From: Rhynchopus sp. YZ270_cl-10
Taxonomy: Eukaryota > Euglenozoa > Diplonemea > Diplonemida > Diplonemidae
Length of the DNA: 64,000 nt
Direction: 5' to 3'
Assembly: GCA_964035575.1 (NCBI GenBank)
Contig: OZ037889.1
Span: 62,001 to 126,000, forward strand
Shown: positions 1 to 11,336 of the stretch, piece by piece
How positions within the stretch are numbered: the stretch's first letter is position 1
How the letters are laid out: every line of letters starts with the position of its first letter
Notes under the pieces: generated by a model
Told to the model about the DNA's origin: nothing
Databases searched by the model: none
Seen by the model: the letters and a program-made list of their open reading frames with translations, nothing else
Translations under genes and position numbers: made by a program

Positions 1-1370
1 AACAGTCCATTTTGCCTTCGTGAGGAGGCGAAGTGGATACTTCACCTTTTGTGTGGGGACAAAAAAATAATGAAGATTTTGCAGATTTGCTTCTTTTGCA
101 TTTTTGACACTTTTATTACATTATCAGACCAGCTGACAGATGTGTTCCACTACATTATTTTTCCAAAAAAAAAAAACTAAAAAACAAACCCAGAGGGGTT
201 CTGACTCAAATATCACCCAAAAAAAGGGGGCTAGGACCGACTACAGACCAAGACACCTCATCAAAGAGTGGCTGAGACGAGATACATCAGGAACAACATT
301 CGACAATAAATTCACCCGCTATTTTGCAACCAAATGCATCCAATAATGAAAAAGGATCAAAACATCGTACCACAAAAAACACCAAAAAATTGCACAACAA
401 ATAGTACCTACCTTCCCCGTGTATATGTCCGAAAACATGTGTATATCGAGCCTCGACCAACACAGACCTATACACAGGACATACACACGGGGGGAGGTAG
501 GAAAACGGTTTTGGGGTATCTCTTGAAAAGGGGAGCAGGGGGGGAAATGCTGAACAACGTGCAGATGCAATCGTTGTGAGGGATCACACGTTCAATAAAA
601 AAGACACAGTGAAAGGGAGGACGGGAACCTCTCACACAAAAAAAAAGGAAGCCAGACAAAAGGGGGATTCCTCCAGGAGTCATCTCTTCAGGAAAAAGAA
701 TAAAAAAAAGAAAATGTTTGAGTTATAGACAGGAGACCTGACACTGCTGTGAGGGGTTGTAAAAGTTGTAAACTTATAAAAGTTTACAGTTTAAAAAAAA
801 ATTGTAAGATAAGCCTCCTCGCAATTGGTCAACTTCAACAAAAATAGACAGAGAGCTGTGGGTATGCAACACTTACGACAATAGGTGTGGTGGTGCAAAG
901 GAAAAAACGCGAGAAAAAAAAAGTAGTTGAAACAAAGTGCTAAAACGCAGCTCGGTCGTGCTCATGCAAAGGGTGGGAGGTAAGTGATCCAAAAAAAAAA
1001 CATAATTCAACAAGATGACATGTACAGTTGATTTGCACAAAAAAACAGTTTTGGTAAAGCTGACGTAGGCCTCCATGCTTGACACCTATACCCAAAGTAC
1101 CGCCCTCTGTGCTGGGAACTGTAGGCACAAAAAGGGTGGGGATTTGAGAGTAGATGGGAACTGTGGTTTGTTTTTTGCTTTATTGCCCAGAGTGGACGAA
1201 GGAGGGGAAAAAATCAAAATAAAATAACCAATGATAATAGAAAAACTTGTAAACCCCCTCTAAGCCTTAGCCACCTCATCAAGAGTTGATACGACAACAG
1301 AAGGGGTTTTAATGGGGTTTTTGTGGGAAAAAAGAATTGAGAGATTGAAGCAAAAAGAAAAATTTTTTTT

Positions 1371-1408
1371 TGAAGACTAATGTGCCTCGCTGCACACACA
1401 TCTTTCAG
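1371..1408 (-). repeat. Stem-loop, class D
   Basis: Class D is a hairpin whose arms read roughly ATGTG and CACAT around a CCTC-type loop (GAGG on the minus strand), inside a second stem such as AAGATG/CATCTT. Here TGAAGA pairs with TCTTTCA and TGTGC with GCACA. Confidence 0.6.
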
Positions 1409-1795
1409 CAAAAAAAAAAAAGGAAAAAAAAATAAACCACAAAACTGTGGGGAAGCATTTCCGCCACAATACCGTTAGTATGCGGGTCCAGAATTCACTC
1501 TTTAATTTTTTTTTAATTTGTTTTGTTGGTTTAGCGTAGCTGCCACACAGACAGTCTTTACCATCCTCTTTTTTTTCTCGGAACATATCGGTATGATATT
1601 GTAAAAGTAATACACAAAAAAAAGGCGTCAGTTTAGATGGAGTAATTTATATTCAAAAAAAAAAAAACAAACAACAAAAGTTGTTAAACTATAGTAAAAC
1701 CCATGTTAACAAGAAGACGCTGGTTCGCTCGTTACTATTTTTTAAAAAATTTTCTTAAAAAATTTTACGGCGCTACAAATATTATTAGCTAAAAC

Positions 1796-1827
1796 CTTAT
1801 GAATGTGCCTCCCTTCACACATATCAG
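1796..1827 (-). repeat. Stem-loop, class D
   Basis: ATGTG and CACAT arms enclose the loop CCTCCCTT. The outer stem is weak. Confidence 0.55.
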
Positions 1828-2338
1828 AAATAATACAAACATACCTTTGAAGATGAAAAACGGACATGCACATACCGTGTGCACTATTTCTGAAAAAATT
1901 GAGGAAAAAATACATCAAAAACAACGCTGTGTGGGGTTATCACGATGGAACACGCTGTGGGGTATTTGCTTCTTAGTTTGAGCCTCAAAAAAAGCCAGGA
2001 CCTCCGTCTGGTTAATTTTGGGCGGGGTGAGTTTGGGGGGGTGTGTGTTTATGTGATGATCTGAAAGACAACAGTCACCATACCAGGCGCACTTCACCTG
2101 TTTCTCCGTTTTGTGGAATTCCATTTTTTTTTTTTTTCGATCCCGTCAATGAGCAAAACACAAAGGCGTCCTATTGAATCCAAAACGGGAGCGAAGAAGG
2201 GAGGGGGTGGGAACTTTGGGAAGGGGGGAGGACAGCCAAATCCAGGTGGGGGTGGGAGGGGGGAAACGGGGAATAATTCTGAAAAGAAAAAAGACAAAAA
2301 AGAAAAAAGAAAAATTGAAAATCAAAAGGTTGCAATCG

Positions 2339-2364
2339 ATGAATGCGCCCTGCACATTCATCTC
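2339..2364 (-). repeat. Stem-loop, class D
   Basis: GATGAATG and CATTCATC are perfect inverted arms around CGCCCTGCA, just left of a poly-A run of about 28. Confidence 0.6.
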
Positions 2365-2396
2365 AAAAAAAAAAAAAAAAAAAAAAAAAAAAACGA

Positions 2397-2434
2397 TGAG
2401 ATGAACCTAAACCTCACTGTGCTTAGTCATCTCT
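2397..2434 (-). repeat. Stem-loop, class A
   Basis: Class A reads on the plus strand as an outer arm, GATGA, CTAAGC, the loop CTCTCGT, GCTTAG, TCACC and the outer arm again. In this copy AGATGA pairs fully with TCATCT, where most copies keep one A-C mismatch. Confidence 0.7.
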
Positions 2435-2584
2435 ACTGAGACAATGCTAGAATGGGGGATTATCGGGGGGTACAGAAACAGAAAAAAGGGAAAATGAAGG
2501 AAAGAAAGGGAAAAAGAAGTTGAAATAAAAGTGCAAAATAAAGCCAAAAAAAAAAAAAAATGGGGGGGGAAAGAAAAAAAGTCT

Positions 2585-2625
2585 GGTAAGATGAAACCCA
2601 AGCCTCATGCTAAGGTCACCTTTAA
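2585..2625 (-). repeat. Stem-loop, class A
   Basis: TAAGATGA and TCACCTTTA arms flank CCAAGCCTCATGCTAAGG. The A-C mismatch in the outer stem is present. Confidence 0.6.
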
Positions 2626-2944
2626 CAGATGATTTTTGAAAAGTATTTTTTTTTTGTGTTTTAATTTTCTTATATCCACAATATCGCCCACCCAAAGTGG
2701 GTTCCGTACTCACTGTACTCAAAAAAAGAAGGGAAAAAAAAGAGAATCACACAGATTGGACGCGCAGGTGACTGTGCGCTTTTTTAACCCGTCTCGTCTT
2801 CTCTGATTTTTCTAGACTTTTTTATTGGGTGCCAGGGGGAAAAAAAACTGGGAAGGGGAACAGAAGTAACGTGGAAGAAGACGAAGGGTGACTTCAGGGT
2901 CAGACATAGCACATCTTGTTCATACTCTGGGTGTCACAAACGGT

Positions 2945-3042
2945 TGGTCAATAACGTTAATAACAAAGTGTTATCTGCTATAACGTTATAACGTTATCGA
3001 TAACGTAACACCCACAGCATGCTTGTTGTTATTAATTGACCA
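2945..3042. repeat. Foldback palindrome
   Basis: TGGTCAAT and TAATAACAA at the left recur inverted at the right, with a 4-base interruption. Inner GTGTTATC and GATAAC blocks can also pair. No target duplication is evident. Confidence 0.55.
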
Positions 3043-3339
3043 CCAGTTAGACTGGTTACGTGAGAACGCGCGCAAAGGCACACATTTTCATTGTATTTTT
3101 TGTTTTAACAAAGACAGATAGGCGGAGTAGAATGTACGTACATCTTTAACTAAAGATGCAACTGACGTGTTTCATGTTTTGTTATTGTGTCGGCGCAAAA
3201 AAAAAAAAAGTGAGAAGAGAATATTGAAAGTTTTAAAATCGGTCCGTCCTTTCAATAAGAAAAATACTCTCCTGGGTCCCGCGCAGACAAAAAAAAAAGG
3301 ATGAAGGTGGACACACCATCTGGGGGGGGGGAGAAAAAG

Positions 3340-3380
3340 TTTATGAGATGAACCTAAGCCTCTCTGTGCTTACGTCACCC
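3340..3380 (-). repeat. Stem-loop, class A
   Basis: GATGAACCTAAGC and GCTTACGTCACC flank the loop CTCTCT, with the usual outer-stem mismatch. It directly abuts the class G repeat to its right. Confidence 0.65.
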
Positions 3381-3385
3381 TTTTT

Positions 3386-3432
3386 TTGAAAACTTGGTTG
3401 GATTAGTGTAGCCACCCTAGAGTGTGCTCCAC
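3386..3432 (-). repeat. Class G repeat, intergenic copy
   Basis: This starts TGAAAACTTGG and holds TAGTG and CACTA arms that can pair. Related copies lie near 35370-35430 and 48466-48515, both inside introns, and near 44750-44805. Confidence 0.5.
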
Positions 3433-3856
3433 TATACATTTATTTCTAGTAAAAGATAGGTTAAAAATTGTGATGGCAATAAGCCTTTTGGCACCAAAAA
3501 AAAAAAGCAAAATAATGATGATAAAAGAAAAACAAAGAAATTTGACTTGAAATCCAGCCATGCACCGGGGGGGTGGACCCCAACTATGTCCTTACATTCC
3601 AATTTTCGAGGGTTTGACATCTTGTCCTTGAAAATGAGGAAGTTGGAAAAAAAAAACAGTGATCGTATTGTTGGTGCAAAAGAAAACACTCAAAAAAAAG
3701 AGGAAAGAAAACAACTATGAAATGAGACTTGGAACTCATACATTTGAGGGGGAGAAAATACCAAAGGGGAGAGTGGAGTAATTTTTTCGGGGGGGAGATG
3801 GGGAGGGAGGGTTGAGAGAGGGTGTGGGGGATTCAAAAAAAAAGAAAAGCTAAAAA

Positions 3857-3884
3857 AGAATGAATGCCTCCTGTGCATATCATC
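3857..3884 (-). repeat. Stem-loop, class D
   Basis: ATGAATGC and GCATATCAT arms enclose CTCCTGT. Confidence 0.55.
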
Positions 3885-4060
3885 TATATAAATATACGCT
3901 TTCCTTCCACCTTGATGATGTCCAATTCTTACAAAAAGATTATCACTCTTATTTCTGGGGATAAAATTCCTTTTTTTTTTATCGCCTATTTGAATAATTT
4001 CACCTCAATTAAATTCTAAAAAAAAAATCATATTTTTTTAACAATGCAATCTCCACCTTT

Positions 4061-5962
4061 TCACATCAGACCTTTCATTCCTGCTGCAAGCATGTCTCTC
4101 GGGGGACGCCGGGGGAGGTTGCACGTAGAGGAGCGTTCCCAGCTTTTGTTTGCATTTTTTCCATTGGGAAGCCCGATGGGAGCTTTGGAACGGTGGCGGG
4201 AGGACGTCTCCTCGAATGCAAGCATGGCACGCAGGTCTGTAGACGCAGTGGAGAAGGACCTGAAGGAGGCCTCCATGCTTTCCTGCTCAGACATCAACAG
4301 CTCCACCTTGGCCACAAGGCTCCTCGTTGTCGCCTGCTTATGAATTGTCTTCAAGGTACTCCGCACTCTCGTGAACAACGTCTCGATCCCTCTCCGGCGA
4401 GACTTTCCTTGCATCTCCTCTTCACGCTTTACCATATCGTTGATGGTTTTAAGCTGTTCCTGGACCTGAACGACCATGAGGGCCAGACGCTTCCATTTTC
4501 TGCTGGTCAGCGAGTTTTCGATGTCCTCCTCTGTCACCGTGATGCGACCGATGCATGATTCGAAGGGCTCCTCCTCTTCCCCACAGAAGAACGCATGCTC
4601 CTTCAGCTCTGCCATGGTGATCCGCTCTGCAGGGTCCTTCATCAGCATCATGTCAAGCAGCTCTGCCGCCACGTCGTCCACCTCCGGGGCGATGATCAGA
4701 GGACTCTCACAGATTGCGGTGCTCACCTCCTTCATGGTCTCCCCGTAGAAGGGCAGCCTTCCGTGCAACATGACATACATTGTGACTCCCATGGCCCAGA
4801 TGTCTACTGCGCTTGCGTTGATGACACGGCCGCCTTTTGCTACCTCTGGGGGGAGGAATGCGGGGGTGCCTTCTGAGCCGTGCATGCGGGATGCTTCTTC
4901 TTCGGAGGAGAAGGCGATGGCGACACCGAGGTCGGCAACTTTGACGGATCCGTCTTTGTCGAGGAGGAGGTTGGCGGGTTTGATGTCGCGGTGGTAGATG
5001 AGGTGTTCGTGGAGGAACGCGATGCCTTCAACAATGTCGATCATCGCCTGCCGTGTGCGTGCAAAGTCGAAGACGACGCCGCCAGTGGTGCCGTCAGTGC
5101 CCAAAGGAATGAGCTCGCCCTTCTCCAAGTATTCGAAGATAAGAAACACTTTGTCCTCGTGGTTGTCGTCAATGACCTCATGCAGGCGGACAATGTTCTT
5201 GTGTTCCATCTTCTTCAGAAGAGCGATCTCGCGGCGGACGTTCCCCATAGCGCCTTTCTTCTCGAGAAGGGATTTGCGCATGATCTTCATTGCACGCACA
5301 TCCTCAGTCTCGCCGTCGAGGACAAGCTTCACCTTTGCGTAGGAACCCTTCCCAATCTCGTGCAGGTGGGTGTATTGGTTCACGGTTTTGAAGCCGTCTT
5401 CGTCTTCACCTTTCCCAGCAACGCCGGTTTCGATGACCGCGCTGTGGAATTGAATTTAAAAAACAAAAGACAAACCTCTCATACTTCACCTATAAAAAAA
5501 AATGGTCTCCTCCTTCAAAGAGTTGCAATACAAACCCCTCAAAAACTTTGGAAAATCAGTGCATTTTTTCTCTCTTTTCACGTAAAAACATTCTAGGCAA
5601 CATCCATACCTGCACTCTGAAGAGAAGGAGCCGCTGCGTGAGAAGGGAGATCCGGTGCGCTGTGCGCTGTTGGTTGGGGTAGGGTGGCTGGAGCTTCTGC
5701 GCGACGTCGACATGGACATGGCGAACGAGGTGGAGGAGGCTGTTGGGCTGCGCGAGAAGCCGTGCATGGAGGGCGGGCGGCAGGAGAGGGTACCACGTCT
5801 GCGGATGCCTGGTGCGGAGTCGTTCAGCTGCGGTGAGATGCTAGGCGACGACGCAATCGTAGACGCAGAAGAGCAGGTCAGCCCGTTGGAGCTCTCATTG
5901 TCCGACCCGCTTGGCGAAAGAGAACACTGAAGCAAGTCCATTTCCTCCTGGTTTCCCCACAT
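4061..5962 (-). CDS. LKB1-like serine/threonine protein kinase
   Basis: Two exons (5610-5962 and 4061-5441) give 577 residues. The 168-nt intron has donor GTATGG and acceptor ACAG, and joining it keeps frame. After a Ser-rich N-terminus the kinase domain spans about residues 140-405: a Gly-rich GKGSYAKV loop, the ATP lysine in AMK (about 170), HRDIKPANLL (about 268), ADLGVA with DLG in place of DFG (about 288), and GTPAFLPPEVAKG in the activation segment. LKB1 (STK11) also has DLGVA and a PAFQPPE motif, so I read this as the upstream kinase of an AMPK-type pathway. CaMKK or yeast SAK1-type is the alternative. All the core catalytic residues are visible, so it should be active. The C-terminal 170 residues are unrecognised and partly coiled-coil-like. 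The first ATG of the open frame was taken as the start. Confidence 0.85.
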
Positions 5963-5996
5963 CTATTATGGTCAGAAAACCTCTTATTGGTTTATA

Positions 5997-5998
5997 CT
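5997..5998 (-). promoter_or_regulatory. Possible spliced-leader acceptor AG for the kinase gene
   Basis: On the minus strand a run of T ends in CAG 34 nt before the kinase ATG. This looks like a polypyrimidine tract plus 3' splice site with no matching upstream exon. A second AG immediately before the ATG is an alternative. Confidence 0.3.
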
Positions 5999-6321
5999 GA
6001 AAAAAAAATGTCAATTTGTGGTGTGGAAACAAAACAAAAAACAAAAAAAAAACAACAAAAAAAAACGCTCTATTGTGTGTTGTGTTGGAGTGGGGGAGAG
6101 GGGGAGATTCGGGTAGGAGGAAGAGAACGATAGGTAGGTGAGGTTGTGGGGGTGCTTTACTACGCGGGCAAACCTATGATATTTGGGCCTGAAAAAAAAA
6201 AAGAGAAAAAATACCCATCTAAAAGGAGGGATGTGCCTCGCTATGTTTAAAAAAAAAGGGAAAGCGATTTGTACGACTGATCGGATTTAAAGAGAAAGAA
6301 AGCAAAAAAAAAAGAGAAAAA

Positions 6322-6368
6322 GACTTGAAATACAAAAAGCCCTCTCGTGACAGTGTACCTTGGTACAT
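6322..6368 (-). repeat. Stem-loop, class B
   Basis: Class B reads TTGAAATACAAAAG, CCCTCTCGTGACAG, then TGTACCTT on the plus strand. TACA and TGTA pair. The minus strand shares CACGAGAGG and a leading AAGGT with class A. Similar copies lie at 23873, 32707, 33173, 37489 and 60004. Confidence 0.65.
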
Positions 6369-6805
6369 GACTGGCAAAAAAAAAAGGTAATTGCGGGGGG
6401 GGAAAATATCCCCCCGTTGCTTTGTTTCTTAGCAATTAGTTGTTTTTCCACACATCGTCACCTTTGAAAAAAGCCGTTTGACAGATGGAATTCGAGGCAA
6501 TAATCGTTCCTCTCGATTTTATTGGAAGAGAATACGGACACAAAGAGGTAAAGAAGTAGCAAATATGCCTTTTTATTTTTGAAGTTGCTTCTTTGGCGGA
6601 AAGGACGGTCAAGACAGACTTGGCATCAGCATCACCTCTTCAAAAAGACAATTAACAGAGTCCTACGAACATTCTTCCTGACCTGCGTCTTTTTTTTTTT
6701 GCAAACCGGTTCTTTTGCCTCAAAAGCAGGGATCATCTCATACATCTCGTGTCTCAGCTTGGCACTCTCCTCTTCTTGGCAGACAACGTCAGCAAAGAGA
6801 AGGTT

Positions 6806-6845
6806 GCAAACATGAACCTAAGCCTCGTAGTGCTTGGATACCTTA
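6806..6845 (-). repeat. Stem-loop, class A
   Basis: ATGAACCTAAGC, loop CTCGTAGT, GCTTGG, then ATACCTT. The inner stem is degraded at one pair. Confidence 0.6.
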
Positions 6846-7114
6846 AAGAAACAAAAGGAGCGTGGCAAGGATGCACCACCTGCTGAGGCTCCTTTAAAAC
6901 CCTGTTGTTCACGATGTGTGCGGTTCTGAAGACATCTTGTGGTATCGCAAGTGGTCAATCCTGCTGTCAGCTTGGTAGTAAGGTAGTAAGGATGTCACTG
7001 TACCTGTCGTGTGTTTGCCACGTTAGTCAACATCATAACAACAAAATGTTGTCCGCACCAAGAGAGTGCGCTCAAAGTGAGGTGTGTGTGTGTGGGGGGT
7101 GGTGTGCAAGTGTC

Positions 7115-8696
7115 TCAAATCACTGTGTCCGTGTCGTAGCTCTCCTTCTCCACGTGGTCCATTAGTCCGTCGCCTGTGCAGATCTGCGTGCCACCGTTCT
7201 TCGTCATGGCCTTGATGAGGTGCGTCTGAGTTGTGTTGGATGTTTTTGGGTAATTCCTAATGTGGAACACTCAAAGAAGTGTGTGGCATCGACACCCCAT
7301 ATTAGCAACATACCTCCATTGCCCGTCCGTACCACCCAAACCAGGCCCTGCTCGCACGCGGTACGAGGCCGCTCTTCTTTGCGTTTATCTTTGTACAGAG
7401 GTCGCGCACGATGGTGTCGCGGTACCACGTGAGGCGCATGAGGGCAGGGCCGTTGGACCAACCTTGCTGTGTGGCACACATGAGTGTGCTGCCTGGTGCT
7501 GCGGCAGAGGCCTTCTTGACCATGCGTGGTGCCATGCCTGCGTGTAAGCCTGCACGGTGCCACACAGCAGGACACACAAAGCCGACACCTGCATGTCCAC
7601 GTGCCCAGTGCCGCCACTCACGGCACGTCCGCCACGCACAGCTGCCCCACAAGTTCGCAGACCTCCCGTTGACATCGCCCACCGCATCCTCCTCCTGCAC
7701 CTTGCACTCATACAACGCTTCCTGCCGTTCCACAGCAGTGTAGCTTGCAAAGAGAAAGCACGTCTCCCAGCACGACCCCTTCGGCCAGTCCATGCCACCC
7801 ATCCCGTCACGCACAAAGCGGGCATGACGCTCCTGCGTCGTGTACGCAGACCTCCCCAACGGCCGCTTGCGTGCGATCTTCTTCGAATAGGCGATGTAGG
7901 CTGCGTCGTCCGATGCCATGGGGCCACGCTCGAGGAACACCATGGGCACCTTCTTGAGCGCCTGCAGGCTTGCGTCGAGGAACCACTGCACGCGGTGGGC
8001 GTGCTCGCGTGGTGCCTCACCCCTGCGTGGGAGGGAGGGACGGTCGTTCTCGGTCAGCAGCACCAACGCAGTGGTGGTGTACGCGACGAGGCGCAGCAAG
8101 GCCAGCGGGTGCACCAAGTTGTCCTCTGAGCACAACACACGGACACGCGCCGCAAGCGACGCTGTGATGCGCTCGATGTGCACAATGTCCTCCACACTGC
8201 AGCGGTTCACATGGAAGAGCACCTCCTTCAGTGCACGGTGCGTTGCGAGGCCGGAACGTTTCCAGCTCTCCACTGTGTGCGCCAGCGTGGCGTGCCCTTT
8301 ATACGTTGTGACGCCAATGGTGAAGCCATCCTCCACGGGCCCAGGCGCTGTCTGCACGCCTCCACAGACAGCCTGCCACGCTGTATCACGCGAAGGGAAG
8401 ACGAGGTTGTGCTTCATACGCGCTATCACCCCCGACGCGTTTGTGAGGAACGCTGATGCGTTCGCGGGCGGCGGTGTGAAGGGAAGGGGCGCCGACAGCG
8501 CTGTACCGTTCACCGGCAGCGGGGCCGGCTCTGTACTGTGTACGTTGGTCGGGTTGGCGTCATCTGCATTGTACATCTGCACTGTCTTCATGTCCACCTG
8601 TACAGGCGCCAATGTACTCACCTCCACTGACGTCGCGATAGACAGCAACCCCACAACCCCTACCACCAGCGACGATGCGAGCCATCTGAACTGCAT
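7115..8696 (-). CDS. Secreted or type II membrane protein, possibly glycosyltransferase-like
   Basis: Exons 7314-8696 and 7115-7225, joined over an 88-nt GTATGT...CAG intron, give 497 residues. The start is the ATG at 8696; an in-frame TTG just upstream is not a start. Residues 5-25 are strongly hydrophobic (WLASSLVVGVVGLL), so the protein should enter the secretory pathway or be held by a signal anchor. A segment near residue 115 reads FTIGVTTYKGHATLAHTVES and later ALVLLTENDRP; the C-terminal exon reads CTGDGLMDHVEKES. An acidic motif after a hydrophobic strand and an HVNR-type motif recall GT-A-fold glycosyltransferases, but I cannot name the family. The 36-residue C-terminal exon keeps frame and codon bias, which supports the splice model. 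Confidence 0.65.
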
Positions 8697-9079
8697 CAAA
8701 ACACCCGCAATTCCATAAACATGAAAGTACCCTTTTGGGGGATGATGGGAAAAGAGAGAAGATGGGGGTGGGAGTACGCGCAGGACGGTTGTGCAGGAAA
8801 TGTGGAAAATCGGATGTTCTCCTGATCTCAGCGTGGGGGGATATAAACAGAACGAAGGGGCGAAAGCTCGATGCGGACGAATAAAAGGCAGATTTTATGT
8901 AAAAAGGTTAGGAGACCTATTTTTTTTCACTGTCGAAGTTAAACAAAAAAAAAGGGGGGGGGGGGGGAGGGAAACGGTCAGGGGAGAGGAGAAGGAGGAG
9001 GGAGGCTGGAGGGAGGATTTGGGTGTTTTCTCAAAAAAGCACTATTAAAAAAAAAAAAATTGCTTATTTTCAAAAAGAG

Positions 9080-9139
9080 AAGTTGAAAGTGCATGCGCAT
9101 CACCATACTTCAGCGGACGCAGGCACTGGTTCTCCGCGG
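9080..9139 (-). repeat. Stem-loop, class C
   Basis: Class C reads GTTGAAAGTGC, an imperfect stem, then GGCACTGGTTCTCCGCGG on the plus strand. GTGC pairs with GCAC and an inner CACC/GGCG-type stem closes a short loop. The trailing CTCCGCG is shared with the copy at 60661. Confidence 0.65.
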
Positions 9140-9310
9140 GGTTTTAAAAAAAAGCCAATTCACTCTCCCCAATCCTCCGTTCGACCTTAGACAAAAAAAA
9201 AATCCCATCCTTCGTCTCGATCCCCGTTCCCGCCCCCTGGGTTCTGGGGTGACAACACAAAGACACAAAACCTCTCTGGGGCAGTTTGTGTTGGGGGGAG
9301 GGGGGGTGAG

Positions 9311-9433
9311 AAATGATGGCAGTATTGTGATGGGAGCCCATTGGAATACGTCAAAATACATCAAAATACAGTGATGTATTTTGATGTATTTTGCGTATTC
9401 CAATGGGCTCCCATCACAATACTACCACCATTA
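9311..9433. repeat. Near-perfect 120-bp foldback palindrome
   Basis: Each arm is about 55 bp, with CAGTATTGTGATGGGAGCCC on the left and its near-exact inverse on the right. The centre is TACAGTGATGTA, and few mismatches are seen. GGGGTGA occurs just outside both ends and may be a target duplication with 1-2 extra bases. Confidence 0.8.
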
Positions 9434-10372
9434 GGGGTGAAGGGAAGTAGATGTTCTGTGCTGTCGTAGACACAGAAACCCAATCAACATCTCTCTTTCT
9501 CGACAGGGGGGGAAAACCACATTTTTTTTATTTTTGAAGAAAAAAAAAAGAATCTAGAATGAGAAGGAAAAAGAGAGGATGGGCTAAACCCTCTTGCTCC
9601 TCAAGCAGATATCTCCCGGAAGAAAACATAAAACACACAAAAAAAAACGGTATTTTGGCACAAATACCACCAACCCACCCCACCCATATTTTCTGCATTT
9701 AGTACTTTGCTTTTTTGTTTTTTGAGAGCAAAAAATATTATTTTAAAAAAAAGGGGGGTGGGGATTTCTAAGGGAGAAAAATCCCCGCTTTTTTTATCCA
9801 TTTTTTCTTTTTTTTAAAAAAAAACTTGATAGTCTCGTGGGCTAGTGAGCTGCAACAGCCAATAGGGTTGACTATCAGAAGGCCACCATTTGAGGGGGGG
9901 AGGGGAGGAATGAGTTGTTATGCTGCTTTCTGAGTTATCCCTTTTGTTTTAGGTTTTTTTTTTTTTTTCTCTCTTTTTCTCATTTCGTCGTGAACAATGC
10001 CAATAACTGATGGAACTACCACACAGATACTTTTTTCTTCACAGTCTCACAAAACAAAAACAAAAAAAAAACAAAAAAAAAAAAAAAAAAAAACAACAAA
10101 AAACATCTGAAAGATGATTCCAACTATCAAAAAAAAATGTGCCGCTTGCTTGTGAAGTGTTGCTTGACCGAAAAATTTATGCCGCTGCCGATGCCTTGTA
10201 CCATTGGACCAGATCCCAACATCAACAGGCGACGATATATTTAACGGTTTATGACACAATGTTTGTTTTTGCTTTCCCTTTTTTGTGGGGGGATGTGGGG
10301 TTTTTTTTTTCACTCATTCTGCCGCAAATTTGCAACAATGTAGTCTTTGTTTGAAAACAAAAATAATTTTTT

Positions 10373-10404
10373 TGACGAATGTGACTCTTCACACATACAT
10401 CTTG
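10373..10404 (-). repeat. Stem-loop, class D
   Basis: GAATGTG and CACAC/ACATC arms flank ACTCTT. Confidence 0.55.
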
Positions 10405-10471
10405 AAAAAAGCTTGGGCGATGATATTAGGGGCCTCACGGGCACAGCCACATCTTCCTAAACAAAAGAAAA

Positions 10472-10518
10472 GTTTATAAGATGATTCTAAGCCTCTCGTG
10501 CTTAGTCACCTTATAAAC
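10472..10518 (-). repeat. Stem-loop, class A, best-preserved copy
   Basis: GTTTATAAG pairs with CTTATAAAC, ATGA with TCA, and CTAAGC with GCTTAG around the loop CTCTCGT. The A-C mismatch sits between the outer and middle stems. This copy defines the class. Confidence 0.8.
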
Positions 10519-10532
10519 AAAAGAACATTTGC

Positions 10533-10565
10533 GGGATGGATATGCCTCACGTACATACATATCAA
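10533..10565 (-). repeat. Stem-loop, class D
   Basis: GATATG and CATATC arms enclose CCTCACGTACATA. It lies only 15 bp from the class A copy to its left. Confidence 0.55.
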
Positions 10566-10615
10566 TACAGCACAAAAAAAAAAAAAAAAAAAAAAAAAAA
10601 CACAGAAAAATTGGG

Positions 10616-10654
10616 TCAAATGATCTGAAGCCTGTCATACTCAGTCCACTTTAA
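10616..10654 (-). repeat. Stem-loop, class A variant
   Basis: AAATGATCTGA and CTCAGTCCACTTT arms flank AGCCTGTCATA. The CTGA/TCAG pairing replaces CTAAGC/GCTTAG. Confidence 0.55.
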
Positions 10655-10962
10655 CTCAAAATAACACACAGTGACCATATGATCAGGGAAACATGCTATC
10701 CCCCTTGTTGCGCAACATGCTAAGTAAGAAAACACGCTTTTTGCTCAAATAAGGATGAAATCAAAAAACATATCCCCCGGGGGGTACATGGTCACCGTGC
10801 AATGGAAAAAAAGAGGGACGAAGGGGTCAGGGTTGGGGAATATGGGAAGTGGGTGAGAGAATCCCTTCGAGGGGGGGAGGGAGGAGGAGATGGGACACAG
10901 GATTGCAGAGTCAGAACTTCTTTTTTAACATTTTTTTTTTTTGCTTTTGTTTTCTTTTTATA

Positions 10963-11127
10963 TAGGTTACGAACGCGCGTTCGAGAAAGGAAAAAAAAAA
11001 CGCCCACCCGAAACCCGAAATTGGAAAAAACGCGCGTTTTAAAACGCCTAAAAAAGTAAACAAAGAGGGCGTTCGGCATTATTCCGAGAACGCCCTCGAA
11101 AAGAACGAATGCGCGTTCGTAACCTAT
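10963..11127. repeat. Foldback element, 165 bp
   Basis: ATAGGTTACGAACGCGC begins the element and its inverse ends it. Inside, GAGGGCGTTC and GAACGCCCTC (11066-11097) form a second hairpin. It is GC-rich against AT-rich flanks. No target duplication was found. Confidence 0.65.
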
Positions 11128-11336
11128 GAGCTTTTGATCAAAAAATAATACTGTTCCCCCAACCCTCCTTTTTTTATATGCGTGAAACTACTACAAAAAA
11201 AAAAAACGTCCCCTCCCCCATACCCCAAATCACCCTTTGTTTATTTCCTTCACCTTTATTTCGTATAACGACACAAAAAAAGAGAATTCGCCAGAGAATT
11301 TCTTGAGATTTTTTTTTTTTTCTTCATTTTTGTTTT

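Larger units (their letters stand above)
1..4060. other. Gene-free A-rich spacer
   Basis: I see no convincing coding exon here. The plus strand is rich in A and G runs, so the transcribed minus strand is pyrimidine-rich. The stretch holds several class A and D stem-loops (listed separately), a foldback at 2945-3042 and a class G repeat at 3386-3432. Short ORFs are low-complexity readings of homopolymers. Confidence 0.6.
6000..7114. other. Spacer between kinase and next gene
   Basis: No gene is recognised. The stretch contains a class B stem-loop (6322-6368), a class A one (6806-6845) and homopolymers. Confidence 0.5.
8697..11336. other. Spacer with stem-loops and two foldbacks
   Basis: No coding region is supported. 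The stretch carries stem-loops at 9080, 10373, 10472, 10533 and 10616, palindromes at 9311-9433 and 10963-11127, and a further hairpin at about 9826-9877 whose arms are TGATAGTC and GACTATCA. Confidence 0.5.

Noticed and set aside
5383-5383. Start of the kinase at the in-frame GTG
   Set aside because: The exon continues upstream through a good 3' splice site to an ATG-bearing first exon; a GTG start is not expected in a eukaryote.
10472-10518. Class A stem-loop as a SECIS element, hammerhead ribozyme or C/D snoRNA
   Set aside because: ATGA is present, but the AAR loop and GA partner of SECIS, the CTGATGA/GAAA core of the hammerhead and a D box are all absent.
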